A DNA stretch of 61,927 nt from UBA1259 sp964453915. GTDB lineage: Bacteria > Bacillota > Clostridia > Christensenellales > Borkfalkiaceae. Location of the stretch: contig CAYVPW010000004.1 in assembly GCA_964453915.1 (NCBI GenBank), positions 1 to 61,927 of the forward strand. Direction: 5' to 3'. The notes below the pieces were generated by a model. It made no database searches. It worked only from the letters and a program-made list of their open reading frames with translations, and was not told the origin of the DNA. The translations under genes and the position numbers were made by a program. Shown in pieces: positions 50,255 through 59,068 of the stretch (the stretch's first letter is position 1; each line of letters begins with the position of its first letter).

Positions 50255-51088
50255 ATGGAACGCATACTCACTATTCAAGACATATCTTGCGTTGGAAAGT
50301 GTTCTTTAACGGTTGCACTTCCTATCATTTCGGCTTTCGGCGTGGAAACCGCCGTTTTACCGACGGCTGTTTTATCAACCCACACGGCTTTTAACGGATT
50401 TACCTTTAGAGATTTAACTTCTGACCTAAACGATATAAAAAATCACTGGAAAAAACAAAACATAGGTTTTGATGCAATGTATACGGGATATTTAGGTTCT
50501 TTTGAACAAATACAAATCGTTTCGGATATATTCGACGAATTTAAGACAAAAGACAACTTTATTTTGATAGACCCCGTTATGGCGGATAACGGCAAACTGT
50601 ATTCCGGTTTTGACCAAAAATTTGCAGACAGAATGGCACAACTTTGCAAAAAAGCGGATATAATCGTTCCCAACCTTACGGAAGCAAGCTTTATGCTTCA
50701 TCAAGAATATATCGAAAGCGGATATACGGAAGAATATATTAAAAATACGTTAGTTAAACTTACGGATTTGGGCGCAAAAACAGCCGTTATAACCGGTGTT
50801 TCCTTCTCCCCCGATAAGTTGGGCGCATACGGCTACGACAGCCAAGAAAAACGTTTTTTCTCTTATTACAACAACCTTTTACCCGCAAAATTTCACGGCA
50901 CGGGAGATGTGTTCGCAAGCGCGCTTTGCGGTGCTCTCGCAATAAAAAAACCGTTTGAAAAAGCGTTAAAAATCGCAACCGACTACACGGTAAAGTCCAT
51001 AGAACTTACGCTTAAAAATCCAAATCATAACTGGTACGGCGTAGATTTTGAAAAAGCATTCCCCTATTTGATAGAAAAAATCAAGTAA
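50255..51088 (+). CDS. pyridoxamine/pyridoxal kinase
   Basis: This ribokinase-fold enzyme phosphorylates vitamin B6 vitamers. The ATG at 50255 is set by AAGGAG 7 bases upstream; it gives 277 residues. The start ILTIQDISCVGKCSLTVALP is typical of PdxK/PdxY (GKCS loop). FNGFTFRDL, LIDPVMADNGKLY and the anion hole HGTGDVFAS with the catalytic aspartate follow. Hydroxymethylpyrimidine kinase is the nearest alternative. It is co-transcribed with the SDR and ends at a strong terminator. Confidence 0.92.
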   Translation: MERILTIQDISCVGKCSLTVALPIISAFGVETAVLPTAVLSTHTAFNGFTFRDLTSDLNDIKNHWKKQNIGFDAMYTGYLGSFEQIQIVSDIFDEFKTKDNFILIDPVMADNGKLYSGFDQKFADRMAQLCKKADIIVPNLTEASFMLHQEYIESGYTEEYIKNTLVKLTDLGAKTAVITGVSFSPDKLGAYGYDSQEKRFFSYYNNLLPAKFHGTGDVFASALCGALAIKKPFEKALKIATDYTVKSIELTLKNPNHNWYGVDFEKAFPYLIEKIK

Positions 51089-51102
51089 AAACTTGTTTAA
51101 TC

Positions 51103-51132
51103 AAAAAAGCCCTGTCAACACAGGGCTTTTTT
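51103..51132 (+). terminator. terminator of the SDR-pyridoxal kinase unit
   Basis: AAAAAAGCCCTGT (51103-51115), a 4-base loop and ACAGGGC (51120-51126) are followed by TTTTTT. It also works on the other strand for the leucine-rich-repeat gene that ends at 51173. Confidence 0.92.
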
Positions 51133-51172
51133 CTTTTATTTGTTTAATTAAGATATTTAATTCGTAATGCGA

Positions 51173-52141
51173 TTACCAAACTGTAGGTACATCATCTACA
51201 TAATGCCAATAATTACCGGTTGAAACCCTTTTTTCGCTATAAAAATATATGGTAGCATTCAAAAAAGTATTTTTATTTGAAGAACTATCTATTCTTGCCC
51301 ATTCTTTTGCCGTCCCACAATAAAATATTTTAGATAAATTATTACAGCCTAAAAAAGCATTGTTTTCTATACGAGTGACTGTTTTGGGTATAATCACGTT
51401 CTTTAAACCGCTACATTCACTCAAAACATAATTGTCTATAGTACTAACTTTCCCTCCAATATGCAAGTCTGATAATGAACTACACCCGCTAAACACATAT
51501 TTCCCTATACTGCTTACGTTTTCTCCTATATTTACGCTTGATAACATACTACACCTGCTAAATGCATAATCACCTATGCTAGCTACACCTTCTCCTATAT
51601 CAACGCTAGACAACATACTACACCCGCTAAATGCATATGTTCCTATACTAGATACGTTATTTGGAATAATTATACTAGCTAAATTACTGCAATTGCTGAA
51701 AGACGAATCCCCTATTGTTGCCACATTATCGGGAATTTTTATAGTAGATAAAGTTGAACACCCTCTAAAAACCGAAGTTCCTATAACTGTTATATTATTT
51801 GATAAATTTATATTTTTTAAATTTTTACATTCTCCAAAAGCATAATTACCGATATCTGTAATACTATCCGGAATAGTAATACTATACAATCCGTTTTTAC
51901 CGTAAAATGCATAATCTTTTATGCTCGTCACGGGTAAACCATCATAAAGTTTCGGTATTGTTAATGAAGAATTTTTATACTCTCCGATACCGCATACTTC
52001 ATAACTTTTTCCACTTGCGTTTAATACGTATTCCAGTTCGCCCGCTTCTTGCTTATCACCTTCTTCACAAGCAACAAACAAAAACGTAAAGGGAAAAATC
52101 AAAATTATTGCAAAAATTAAACTTAACAATTTCTTTTTCAT
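51173..52141 (-). CDS. BspA-like leucine-rich-repeat lipoprotein
   Basis: This is a secreted, probably lipid-anchored protein. Its 322 residues start with a signal peptide and lipobox FVAC (C25). From about residue 60 to 270 there are nine or so 23-residue LRR_5 repeats of the type 'I-x-x-Y-A-F-x-x-C-S-x-L-x-S-V-x-I'. A terminal cap follows (IFYCGTAKEWARI and GNYWHYVDDVPTVW), a common end of such Clostridial surface proteins. Repeats 5 to 7 are almost identical in DNA. BspA-like proteins bind host or microbial surface ligands. The gene sits downstream of a structured RNA and an intervening terminator. AGGAGATG precedes the ATG. Confidence 0.9.
   Translation of the reverse strand: MKKKLLSLIFAIILIFPFTFLFVACEEGDKQEAGELEYVLNASGKSYEVCGIGEYKNSSLTIPKLYDGLPVTSIKDYAFYGKNGLYSITIPDSITDIGNYAFGECKNLKNINLSNNITVIGTSVFRGCSTLSTIKIPDNVATIGDSSFSNCSNLASIIIPNNVSSIGTYAFSGCSMLSSVDIGEGVASIGDYAFSRCSMLSSVNIGENVSSIGKYVFSGCSSLSDLHIGGKVSTIDNYVLSECSGLKNVIIPKTVTRIENNAFLGCNNLSKIFYCGTAKEWARIDSSSNKNTFLNATIYFYSEKRVSTGNYWHYVDDVPTVW
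51440..51720 (-). repeat. tandem 69-bp leucine-rich-repeat units
   Basis: Within the leucine-rich-repeat gene, neighbouring 69-base units share long identical blocks (such as the ACATACTACACC segments near 51490, 51550 and 51615). The similarity indicates recent duplication and possible length variation among strains. Confidence 0.75.
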
Positions 52142-52165
52142 AAATACATCTCCTATTAAATCATT

Positions 52166-52198
52166 AAAAAAGTGCCGCTAAAAATTGATAACGGCACT
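52166..52198 (-). terminator. terminator between the structured RNA and the LRR gene
   Basis: On the minus strand AGTGCCG (52198-52192) and CGGCACT (52177-52171) enclose a 14-base loop and are followed by TTTTTTAATG. It ends about 25 bases before the lipoprotein start codon, so it either ends a small RNA or acts as a leader attenuator. Confidence 0.75.
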
Positions 52199-52222
52199 AT
52201 GCAAAGCGCCTTTATCGCTTAG

Positions 52223-52335
52223 TTGCGACACTAACTTATTAACAAACCTACAGTAAAAGGTTTTATATAAATGCGAAAAGGTACACCTTACCAAGAAGAT
52301 ATACTTTTGCTGTAAGTTATTAAGTTAGGTCGCAA
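52223..52335 (-). ncRNA. structured RNA, leader or small RNA of unknown class
   Basis: The minus strand folds into one long rod. TTGCGAC/GTCGCAA (7 bp), CTAACTTA/TAAGTTAG (8 bp), TAAC/GTTA (4 bp), TACAG/CTGTA (5 bp) and AAAAG/CTTTT (5 bp) stack in order, with an apical part that includes AAGGTGTACCTT. A consensus promoter places the transcript start at about 52333, the foot of the rod, and a terminator follows 25 bases after its end. The transcript would be about 170 nt. I could not match it to 6S, SRP RNA, T-box or a known riboswitch. Confidence 0.6.
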
Positions 52336-52339
52336 ATCT

Positions 52340-52368
52340 ATAATACAACATTAACATACAAATTGCAA
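52340..52368 (-). promoter_or_regulatory. promoter of the structured RNA / LRR gene
   Basis: On the minus strand, TTGCAA (52368-52363), a 17-bp spacer and TATTAT (52345-52340) give an expected start near 52333. Confidence 0.75.
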
Positions 52369-52411
52369 TACTTTTTTTATTTTAACATATAATCAGTGAT
52401 ATTTAAACATA

Positions 52412-52439
52412 AAAAAACCGCGCAAAAACGCGGTTTTTT
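52412..52439 (-). terminator. terminator of the V-ATPase/glucokinase unit
   Basis: AAAACCGCG, a 6-base loop and CGCGGTTTT with T6 extension form a perfect stem (core 52414-52437). It starts 16 bases after the glucokinase stop. Confidence 0.92.
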
Positions 52440-52454
52440 GCTAATAAGAATAAA

Positions 52455-53396
52455 TTATTTCACCAAAGCGGCGGCGCCTATTATGCCGGCATCGTTGCCA
52501 AGCGTGGCAACCAAAATTTCCGGTACGGGAGCGGCTTTATAACCGTAATTGAATTTTTGACAATATTCTTTTATTCTACTAATTAAATAGTCGCCTTGCG
52601 CACTTACGCCTCCGCCCAAAATAAACGCTTCCGGACGGAAAATATTAAACATACTCATCATACTTTCTGATAAATATTTAACGTATGTATCCCTTACCTT
52701 GCAAGCGGTTTCGTCACCCATTTTTGCACTTTCAAACGCCGTTCTTCCGTCAACCTTATCTATATCACCGCTAACGAAATCCCACATTTTAGAATTTTTA
52801 TCTTGTTCCATAGCGATTTTAGTTTGCTTTATAAGCGCCGTCGCGGAAACGTACGCCTCTATGCAGCCTTTTCTTCCGCAACCGCAAGGTTCTCCGTCTA
52901 AAACCAAGGTAGTATGCCCTAATTCTGCACCTTTAGATTGATTTCCTTCAAACAATTTGCCGTCTATTATAATTCCACCGCCAACGCCTGTTCCCAAAGT
53001 GAACATAACGCAGGTTTTATATCCCTTAGCACAACCGTAAATTACTTCTCCTAAGGCAGCGACGTTTGCGTCGTTAGAAATAATCACGTTGGTATCTAAA
53101 TTCTTTTTTAAAATATCGACCAAACTAACGTTATACCAGTTTAAGTTTGGCAAAAAATCTACCACGCCAGTGCTACTAGTGACCGCACCCGGGCAACCTA
53201 CGCCAACACCCTTTACGTCTTTTATACTTAAACCGTTTTCTTTTAGCAATCTTTTTATAAGATTTGCAGTATTTTCTATATCTTTTTCCGCATTTCTTAC
53301 GGTGACTACCCTATCTTTTTTTACAATATTTCCGTTTTCATCCACGATACCGACTTTTATACTCATTCCGCCGATATCAACACCTATAGAATACAT
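52455..53396 (-). CDS. ROK family glucokinase
   Basis: The enzyme phosphorylates glucose (or a related hexose) with ATP. The ATG at 53396 follows AAGGAG by 9 bases; the product has 313 residues. ROK features are SIGVDIGGMSIKVGIVD (ATP loop), NDANVAALGE with the catalytic aspartate, and TLGTGVGGGIIIDG. The zinc site is ELGHTTLVLDGEPCGCGRKGCIEAY (H and three cysteines). The ribosome binding site lies inside the last codons of the V-ATPase D gene, so it is translationally coupled to the ATPase operon. N-acetylmannosamine kinases are the main alternative. Confidence 0.9.
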   Translation of the reverse strand: MYSIGVDIGGMSIKVGIVDENGNIVKKDRVVTVRNAEKDIENTANLIKRLLKENGLSIKDVKGVGVGCPGAVTSSTGVVDFLPNLNWYNVSLVDILKKNLDTNVIISNDANVAALGEVIYGCAKGYKTCVMFTLGTGVGGGIIIDGKLFEGNQSKGAELGHTTLVLDGEPCGCGRKGCIEAYVSATALIKQTKIAMEQDKNSKMWDFVSGDIDKVDGRTAFESAKMGDETACKVRDTYVKYLSESMMSMFNIFRPEAFILGGGVSAQGDYLISRIKEYCQKFNYGYKAAPVPEILVATLGNDAGIIGAAALVK

Positions 53397-53401
53397 TTTT
53401 A

Positions 53402-54034
53402 TCAACTCCTTTGTTCCATCATAGATTTTACTTTCATCAGTCTTGTTCTGCTACTTCTTTCGCTTTCTTCTAGTTTCATTGTAATATATTTTATCGTTTC
53501 CGTCAAGTCCGGAATCATAACATATTCTAAAGCGTTTACTCTTCTTTTACTCTTTTCTATTTCATCCGCAAGCATAGCCGTTGTTTTTTCAACTTCCGCT
53601 AGCCTTATCATATTCAACAAAGCCTTTTCCGCCCGCTCTATAGAATAATCCGCTTCGCTAGTAGTATCTATAAAAGAATAGGGCAACGTGTTTTTTACCC
53701 CGCTTTCTTTAACCGAAAACTTAGGCACTTCAACCCCCATAACGTAAGATTTTTCGCACTCCAATTCTACAAAAGAAGACGGCATAGAAAAAGCAAGTTC
53801 AATGTCCGCTTCGCTCATTAAACTCCTTGCGTTAGAAAATTGAGAAAGAGCGGCAAAAACGTCTTGCTCAACTTCTTCTCTAAGCCGCTTATTCTCTTTA
53901 ATCAAAACGGAAAAACGCCTTATCATTTCGTCCGTTTTGTCTTTTAACAATTTGTGCCCGCGTGTTGCCGTTTCAAGTCTTTTTTTCAACTTTTTAAGCT
54001 CCATACGGGTGGGATTTACGTTTATTCTAGTCAA
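53402..54034 (-). CDS. V-type ATP synthase subunit D
   Basis: Subunit D is the central rotor shaft. The 210-residue protein is an antiparallel coiled coil with the family start NPTRMELKKLKKRLETATRGHKLLKDKTDEM and a long C-terminal helix ending in SMMEQRS. It is the last ATPase gene before the coupled glucokinase and follows subunit B by 15 bases. Confidence 0.96.
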   Translation of the reverse strand: MTRINVNPTRMELKKLKKRLETATRGHKLLKDKTDEMIRRFSVLIKENKRLREEVEQDVFAALSQFSNARSLMSEADIELAFSMPSSFVELECEKSYVMGVEVPKFSVKESGVKNTLPYSFIDTTSEADYSIERAEKALLNMIRLAEVEKTTAMLADEIEKSKRRVNALEYVMIPDLTETIKYITMKLEESERSSRTRLMKVKSMMEQRS

Positions 54035-54049
54035 TTTTTTACCTATTTT

Positions 54050-55417
54050 TTAGACGTAGTATTTATCTATATATTCTTGTTTTATTCTCTTTAATTCGGA
54101 TTTAGGAAGAATTTTTAACAACTCCCAACCAAGATTAAGCGTTTCTTCTATGCTTCTTCCTTTTTTGAAACCTTGCGAAACGTATTTTTTTTCAAACGCT
54201 TCAGCAAACTGCGCATAAAGTTTATCCGTTTCCGTAAGAGCGGCATCTCCTAAAATGGCTGCAAGTTCTTTTGCTTCTTTACCGCGTGCATATGCGGAAA
54301 ACAGTTGGTTCATCGTATCCGCATGGTCTTCTCTAGTCTTTTCCTTTCCTATCCCCTTATCTTTTAATCTGGATAAAGAAGGCAAAACGTCTATCGGCGG
54401 ATTTATTCCTTTTTTATACAACTCTCTAGATAAAATAATTTGCCCTTCCGTGATATAACCGGTTAAGTCGGGTATAGGATGGGTTTTATCGTCTTCAGGC
54501 ATAGTCAATATAGGAATTTGCGTTATAGAACCTTTTTTGCCTTTAATTCTTCCCGCACGCTCAAACATAGTTGCTAAATCCGTATATAAATACCCGGGAT
54601 ATCCTCTTCTTCCGGGGACTTCTTTCCTTGCGGCGGATATTTCCCTTAATGCTTCGCAATAGTTGGTTATATCCGTAATAATTACCAAAACGTGCATACC
54701 CAAATCGAACGCCAAATACTCGGCGGCGGTAAGTGCCATTTTAGGCGTGGACAATCTTTCTATCGCAGGGTCGTTTGCAAGGTTTACAAACATTACCGTT
54801 CTTTCTATCGCACCCGTATTTTTAAAATCTTGTATAAAAAACTCCGATTCTTCGTAAGTAATACCAACCGCAGCAAAAACAACGGCAAACTTCTCGTCGT
54901 CGCTAAGCACCTTCGCCTGCCTTGCAATTTGTGCCGCAAGTTCTGCATGCGGAAGGCCACTCATAGAAAACACAGGCAATTTTTGCCCCCTTACCAAGGT
55001 ATTTAAGCCGTCTATTGCGGAAATTCCCGTTTGTATAAATTCGTTAGGATAATCTCTCGCCGCAGGATTTATAGGTTCTCCGTTTATATCCAAATACTTT
55101 TCGGGTATAATTTGCGCTCCGCCGTCCTTAGGATTTCCCATTCCGTCAAAAACTCTTCCAAGCATATCTTCGGAAACGGCAAGTCTTTGACTTTGCCCAG
55201 TAAATCTTGCCTTAGAGGTTGCAATTTGCAACCCTTGAGAACTTTCAAACAGTTGCACCAAAACCTTGTCTTTATTTATTTCTAAAACCTTTCCGCGCCT
55301 TATTTCGCCGTGTTTTTGAACGACTTCTACAAGTTCGTTATACTTTACCCCTTCAACGCCTTCTACAAGCATTATAGGTCCAACGACTTCTTTTATGGTT
55401 TTATACTCTTTATACAT
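54050..55417 (-). CDS. V-type ATP synthase subunit B
   Basis: This is the non-catalytic nucleotide-site subunit, 455 residues. It starts with a beta-barrel (YKEYKTIKEVVGPIMLVEGV). It has GQKLPVFSMSGLPHAELAAQIARQ at the P-loop position, where B subunits lack the canonical lysine-threonine, and then ITDITNYCEALREISAARKEVPGRRGYPGYLYTDLA-type sequence around residue 250. It is one base from the subunit A gene. Confidence 0.97.
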   Translation of the reverse strand: MYKEYKTIKEVVGPIMLVEGVEGVKYNELVEVVQKHGEIRRGKVLEINKDKVLVQLFESSQGLQIATSKARFTGQSQRLAVSEDMLGRVFDGMGNPKDGGAQIIPEKYLDINGEPINPAARDYPNEFIQTGISAIDGLNTLVRGQKLPVFSMSGLPHAELAAQIARQAKVLSDDEKFAVVFAAVGITYEESEFFIQDFKNTGAIERTVMFVNLANDPAIERLSTPKMALTAAEYLAFDLGMHVLVIITDITNYCEALREISAARKEVPGRRGYPGYLYTDLATMFERAGRIKGKKGSITQIPILTMPEDDKTHPIPDLTGYITEGQIILSRELYKKGINPPIDVLPSLSRLKDKGIGKEKTREDHADTMNQLFSAYARGKEAKELAAILGDAALTETDKLYAQFAEAFEKKYVSQGFKKGRSIEETLNLGWELLKILPKSELKRIKQEYIDKYYV

Positions 55418-55418
55418 A

Positions 55419-57176
55419 CTATTCTCCGCCTATCATACCCTTTATCGTTTCAACGAGTTCTTTATCTATGTCGTCTAAAACAGACAAATCTTTTTCTTCT
55501 ACGTATTTTGCCCTTCCGATTTTCTCTCTCACGGAAATATTTATTATATCTTCGTATTCAACGTCATTTTTTAGCGCCTCGTTTGCCAACCTAAAAAAAT
55601 CGTATATAAGTTTTAGCATTTTATATTGCTTTGTTAAAGAAGTAAAAGTATCAACTTCGTGGAAAGCGTTTTGATGCAAATAGTCTTCCCTTATGGCCTT
55701 TGCTGTTTCCATAGTTAACCTGTCCTTAAAGGAAAGAGCATCTACACCTACAAGCCTTACAATTTCGTCTAGTTCTGCCTCTTCTTGCAAAACACTCATA
55801 GCAAACGTTCTTAGTTTTATAAAGTCCGCAGAAACGTTTTCCGTATACCATTCGGAAAGTCTGTCCGCATAAAGAGAATAACTTACAAGCCAATCTATTG
55901 CAGGAAAATGTCTTTTATACGCCAAAGAAGAAGACAAGCCCCAAAATACTTTAACTATTCTAAGCGTTGCTTGAGAAACAGGCTCAGATAAATCTCCGCC
56001 CTGCGGAGATACTGCGCCTATCGCCGTGATAGAGCCCTTTCTGTCTCCGCTAGAACAAAGCACGTTTACAACGCCCGCTCTTTCGTAAAATTCCGCTAAA
56101 CGGGAAGATAAATATGCGGGATAACCTTCTTCTCCCGGCATTTCTTCTAATCTTCCGCTCATTTCTCTAAGCGCTTCCGCCCAGCGAGAGGTAGAATCCG
56201 CCATAATAGCAACGTTATAGCCCATATCTCTAAAATATTCCGCAATAGTTATACCCGTATATATAGATGCTTCTCTTGCGGCAACGGGCATATCTGAAGT
56301 GTTTGCTATCAAAACGGTTCTTTTCATAAGCGATTCGCCCGTTTCGGGGTCGATAAGTTCCGGAAACTCGTTTAAAACATCCGTCATTTCGTTTCCGCGT
56401 TCTCCGCAACCGATATATACTATAATATCCGCATCCGCCCATTTTGCAAGTTGATGTTGTACAACTGTTTTTCCACTGCCGAACGGTCCTGGAACTGCAG
56501 CAACGCCGCCTTTTGCTATTGGAAACAACGTGTCGATTACTCTTTGCCCCGTCACCATAGGCATAGAAGGACTCATTTTGCTTCTATAAGGTCTTCCACG
56601 CCTTACCGGCCACTTTTGCAACATTGCAATTTCTTTTTCGCCGTTATCGGTTTGTATCACGGCAATCGTTTCCGTTATACTAAACTCGCCGGAAAAAATC
56701 TTTATTACTTTTCCTTGTACGCCGAAAGGAACCATTATTTTATGGTTTACAAGCGCAGTTTCTTGTACTTCGCCCAAAATATCGCCGGAAGAAACTTCCG
56801 TCCCTTCACTAAGAATAGGGCTAAACTTCCACTTTTTTTGTCTATCTATACTGTTTATATTTATCCCTCTAGAAATCCTATCGCCGTACTTTTGATACAA
56901 CAAATTTAACGGACGCTGAATTCCGTCGAAAATACCGCCGATTATACCCGGTGCAAGTTCTACGGAAAGCGGTTCGTTTGTAGAAACGACTTCTTCGTTA
57001 GGTCCTAACCCGCCCGTTTCTTCGTACACTTGAATAGACGCCTTATCTCCACGCAGTTCAATAATTTCTCCGATAAGGTTTTTATCGCTTACCTTTACCA
57101 CGTCGAACATTTTGCAATCCGCCATATTTTCCGCCACGATAAGCGGTCCGGAAACTTTTACAATCTTTCCTGTCAT
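55419..57176 (-). CDS. V-type ATP synthase subunit A (catalytic)
   Basis: The catalytic subunit has 585 residues. Walker A is GPFGSGKT at 230-237, inside the A-type-specific long insertion ('non-homologous region', about 110-200). The catalytic glutamate is in CGERGNEMTD, and the SRWAEALREMSGRLEEMPGEEGYPAYL block follows. The order E-C-F-A-B-D downstream of I-K matches the enterococcal/Clostridial Na+ ATPase operon. Confidence 0.98.
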   Translation of the reverse strand: MTGKIVKVSGPLIVAENMADCKMFDVVKVSDKNLIGEIIELRGDKASIQVYEETGGLGPNEEVVSTNEPLSVELAPGIIGGIFDGIQRPLNLLYQKYGDRISRGININSIDRQKKWKFSPILSEGTEVSSGDILGEVQETALVNHKIMVPFGVQGKVIKIFSGEFSITETIAVIQTDNGEKEIAMLQKWPVRRGRPYRSKMSPSMPMVTGQRVIDTLFPIAKGGVAAVPGPFGSGKTVVQHQLAKWADADIIVYIGCGERGNEMTDVLNEFPELIDPETGESLMKRTVLIANTSDMPVAAREASIYTGITIAEYFRDMGYNVAIMADSTSRWAEALREMSGRLEEMPGEEGYPAYLSSRLAEFYERAGVVNVLCSSGDRKGSITAIGAVSPQGGDLSEPVSQATLRIVKVFWGLSSSLAYKRHFPAIDWLVSYSLYADRLSEWYTENVSADFIKLRTFAMSVLQEEAELDEIVRLVGVDALSFKDRLTMETAKAIREDYLHQNAFHEVDTFTSLTKQYKMLKLIYDFFRLANEALKNDVEYEDIINISVREKIGRAKYVEEKDLSVLDDIDKELVETIKGMIGGE

Positions 57177-57192
57177 TTTAATCTCCGCATAA

Positions 57193-57507
57193 TTAGTTAA
57201 AAATAACGTTTGTTCCCAACGCCTTTTCCATTGTCTTTTTTATTCCTTCCATACCGTAGCCGTTACTACCCGCCTTTGACGGAACGGATAAAATCACAGG
57301 ATATGGAACGTTTAAATATTTTTTTACAACGTCTTCTAAATCTTTTATCAAAACGTCCGTAATAAAAATAATTTTGTAGTCTTTATGGATTTTTTTTATC
57401 AAATCTCTCGCTTCTGACGAAGATAAAACAGAAAAAGCGTCTACACCGACAGCCTTAAACGCAAGTACGCTATCCCCATCGCCGATTATAGCAGTTTTAA
57501 CCTTCAT
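57193..57507 (-). CDS. V-type ATP synthase subunit F
   Basis: This is the 104-residue rotor-stalk regulatory subunit. It has the start KTAIIGDGDSVLAFKAVGVD and the later KIIFITDVLIKDL and PVILSVPSKAG typical of the family. It overlaps the subunit C stop by 11 bases. Confidence 0.94.
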   Translation of the reverse strand: MKVKTAIIGDGDSVLAFKAVGVDAFSVLSSSEARDLIKKIHKDYKIIFITDVLIKDLEDVVKKYLNVPYPVILSVPSKAGSNGYGMEGIKKTMEKALGTNVIFN

Positions 57508-58477
57508 AGGTGCTTCTCAATCTCCTTTTTATATCTTCACTCAAATTTCCGTTAAGTAATCCGGATAAAACTATTCTAACGTTTGCAATTTCCGCTTGCT
57601 TAAAAAAGCAATATCTCATAAAAGGAAAATTTCCATCTACAGAATAGCCGTGTTCTCCCAAAACGGATAAAGCAATGCCGTACGCCATTCTTTCAAATTC
57701 AAAAAAAGGCTTTCCCTTTTCCGCTTCTTGTATAAGGAGCAAAACTTCGTTTTTTCTATTTAGAAAAACACAATTTTGCTTTAGCTCTTCATAACCGTTT
57801 TCGCAAAAAGATTTTAGCGTTTCTTCGCTAAAAGTCCCGCCGCTTACAAAACCGCTTTTAGCAAGCGAATAGTTTTTTGTTCTAAACGCAACGGAAAGGT
57901 TTGTATAATCCGCCTTTGCACGATAAATTTGCTTTAACGTTTTATCTTTTTTACTCTCTTTTTCCAGTTTTTTATAGAGTGCCTTTTTAAATATTAAATT
58001 TATTTTTGCACCCGTTGCGCTGCCAGAAACAAACTCGTATTCCGCATCTTTTAGCGCAAAAGAAAGTTCCTCGTAAAAACCCCCGTAGGAATCCGAAAAG
58101 ATTTTATCTTTCATAACGTCAGCGGCGTATAATCCCTCTGCACACAATAGTTTCTCCGGCGCAATTTTTAAGTGTTTTGCCCTTATAAATGCTTCGGCAT
58201 TATGGAAATCAAACGGTGCTAAAAAATAATCCTTAAAGCACTCTATCGGGCAGTTTTCTTTAATAAAACCGTTAAGTTTTTTCGTTTCTGCAAAAAGTAA
58301 TTTTTCAAATTCCGCAGGCGAAGAAACGCTAATTCCGTTTCCGAAATTAACCTCTGCCAACACCTTTAACGCCGCCTCCGCACTCTCTGCATCCGCCATA
58401 CGTAAAAGCCTTTCTTTACCTATTAAATTGTTTTCTAAAGCCTTTGCCAAAGCGTTGGCATACACTGCGTTTTTCAT
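57497..58477 (-). CDS. V-type ATP synthase subunit C
   Basis: This 326-residue subunit is a funnel-shaped link between the membrane ring and the central stalk (AC39 family). Helical throughout; recognisable segments are YANALAKALENNLIGKERLLRM at the start, AKHLKIAPEKL near residue 100, and the last YCFFKQAEIANVRIVLSGLLNG. It overlaps subunit F and is 8 bases after subunit E. Confidence 0.92.
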   Translation of the reverse strand: MKNAVYANALAKALENNLIGKERLLRMADAESAEAALKVLAEVNFGNGISVSSPAEFEKLLFAETKKLNGFIKENCPIECFKDYFLAPFDFHNAEAFIRAKHLKIAPEKLLCAEGLYAADVMKDKIFSDSYGGFYEELSFALKDAEYEFVSGSATGAKINLIFKKALYKKLEKESKKDKTLKQIYRAKADYTNLSVAFRTKNYSLAKSGFVSGGTFSEETLKSFCENGYEELKQNCVFLNRKNEVLLLIQEAEKGKPFFEFERMAYGIALSVLGEHGYSVDGNFPFMRYCFFKQAEIANVRIVLSGLLNGNLSEDIKRRLRSTYEG

Positions 58478-58485
58478 TATCCGTC

Positions 58486-59058
58486 CTAAAAAAGTTCTAA
58501 AGAAATTTCCGCCAAATACTTTTCTTTATTTTGGTTGACAAGTGCCTTAAAAGACAAGTCTTTATCGCAGTTTTTTCCAACCAAATAAACCCCGCCTATA
58601 AAATCGCCTTTTTCTATAGATACAGCAAGTTTTTTCGTTGCGTAAACGTTTAATCCTTCTATATCGTTTCTGTTCAAAACCCCGTCCTTAGAAAGAATAA
58701 CAATATCGCCTTTTTCGGCATTTTCTTGTATCAACTTTTCAACAAGCCTTAAATACGCCGGTTTTTTTAAGTCGCAAAGCATTTTATAAACGGCAAACAA
58801 AACCTTTGAAATAACGTTTTGTTTTTCCGCCAAAACGATTTTTCTCACGTCTAATGCGGCAACCGTAAGTTTTTTTGAAACTATTTCTTTCGTTTCCTTT
58901 TCTAATTCTTTAAGTTTTTGCGCTTTGTATTCTTTTACCCATTCTTGCGCGTCTTTTACGGTTTCTTCCGCTTTTTTTTGCGCAACGCTAACTATTCCGT
59001 TTGCCTTTTCGATAGCATCGGATAAAATTTTATCGATTATCGCATCTTTTCCGTTCAT
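58486..59058 (-). CDS. V-type ATP synthase subunit E
   Basis: The peripheral stalk subunit has 190 residues with an N-terminal coiled coil (ILSDAIEKANGIVSVAQKKAEETVKDAQ). A globular C-terminal domain contains DFIGGVYLVGKNCDKDLSFKAL. It pairs with the G/H-like subunit at the start of the operon. Confidence 0.88.
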   Translation of the reverse strand: MNGKDAIIDKILSDAIEKANGIVSVAQKKAEETVKDAQEWVKEYKAQKLKELEKETKEIVSKKLTVAALDVRKIVLAEKQNVISKVLFAVYKMLCDLKKPAYLRLVEKLIQENAEKGDIVILSKDGVLNRNDIEGLNVYATKKLAVSIEKGDFIGGVYLVGKNCDKDLSFKALVNQNKEKYLAEISLELF

Positions 59059-59068
59059 TTTTACACGC

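Noticed and set aside
52223..52335. 6S RNA identity for the structured RNA
   Set aside because: The length and rod shape are suggestive, but the expected large central bubble and closing of both ends were not convincing; a separate terminator hairpin also follows.
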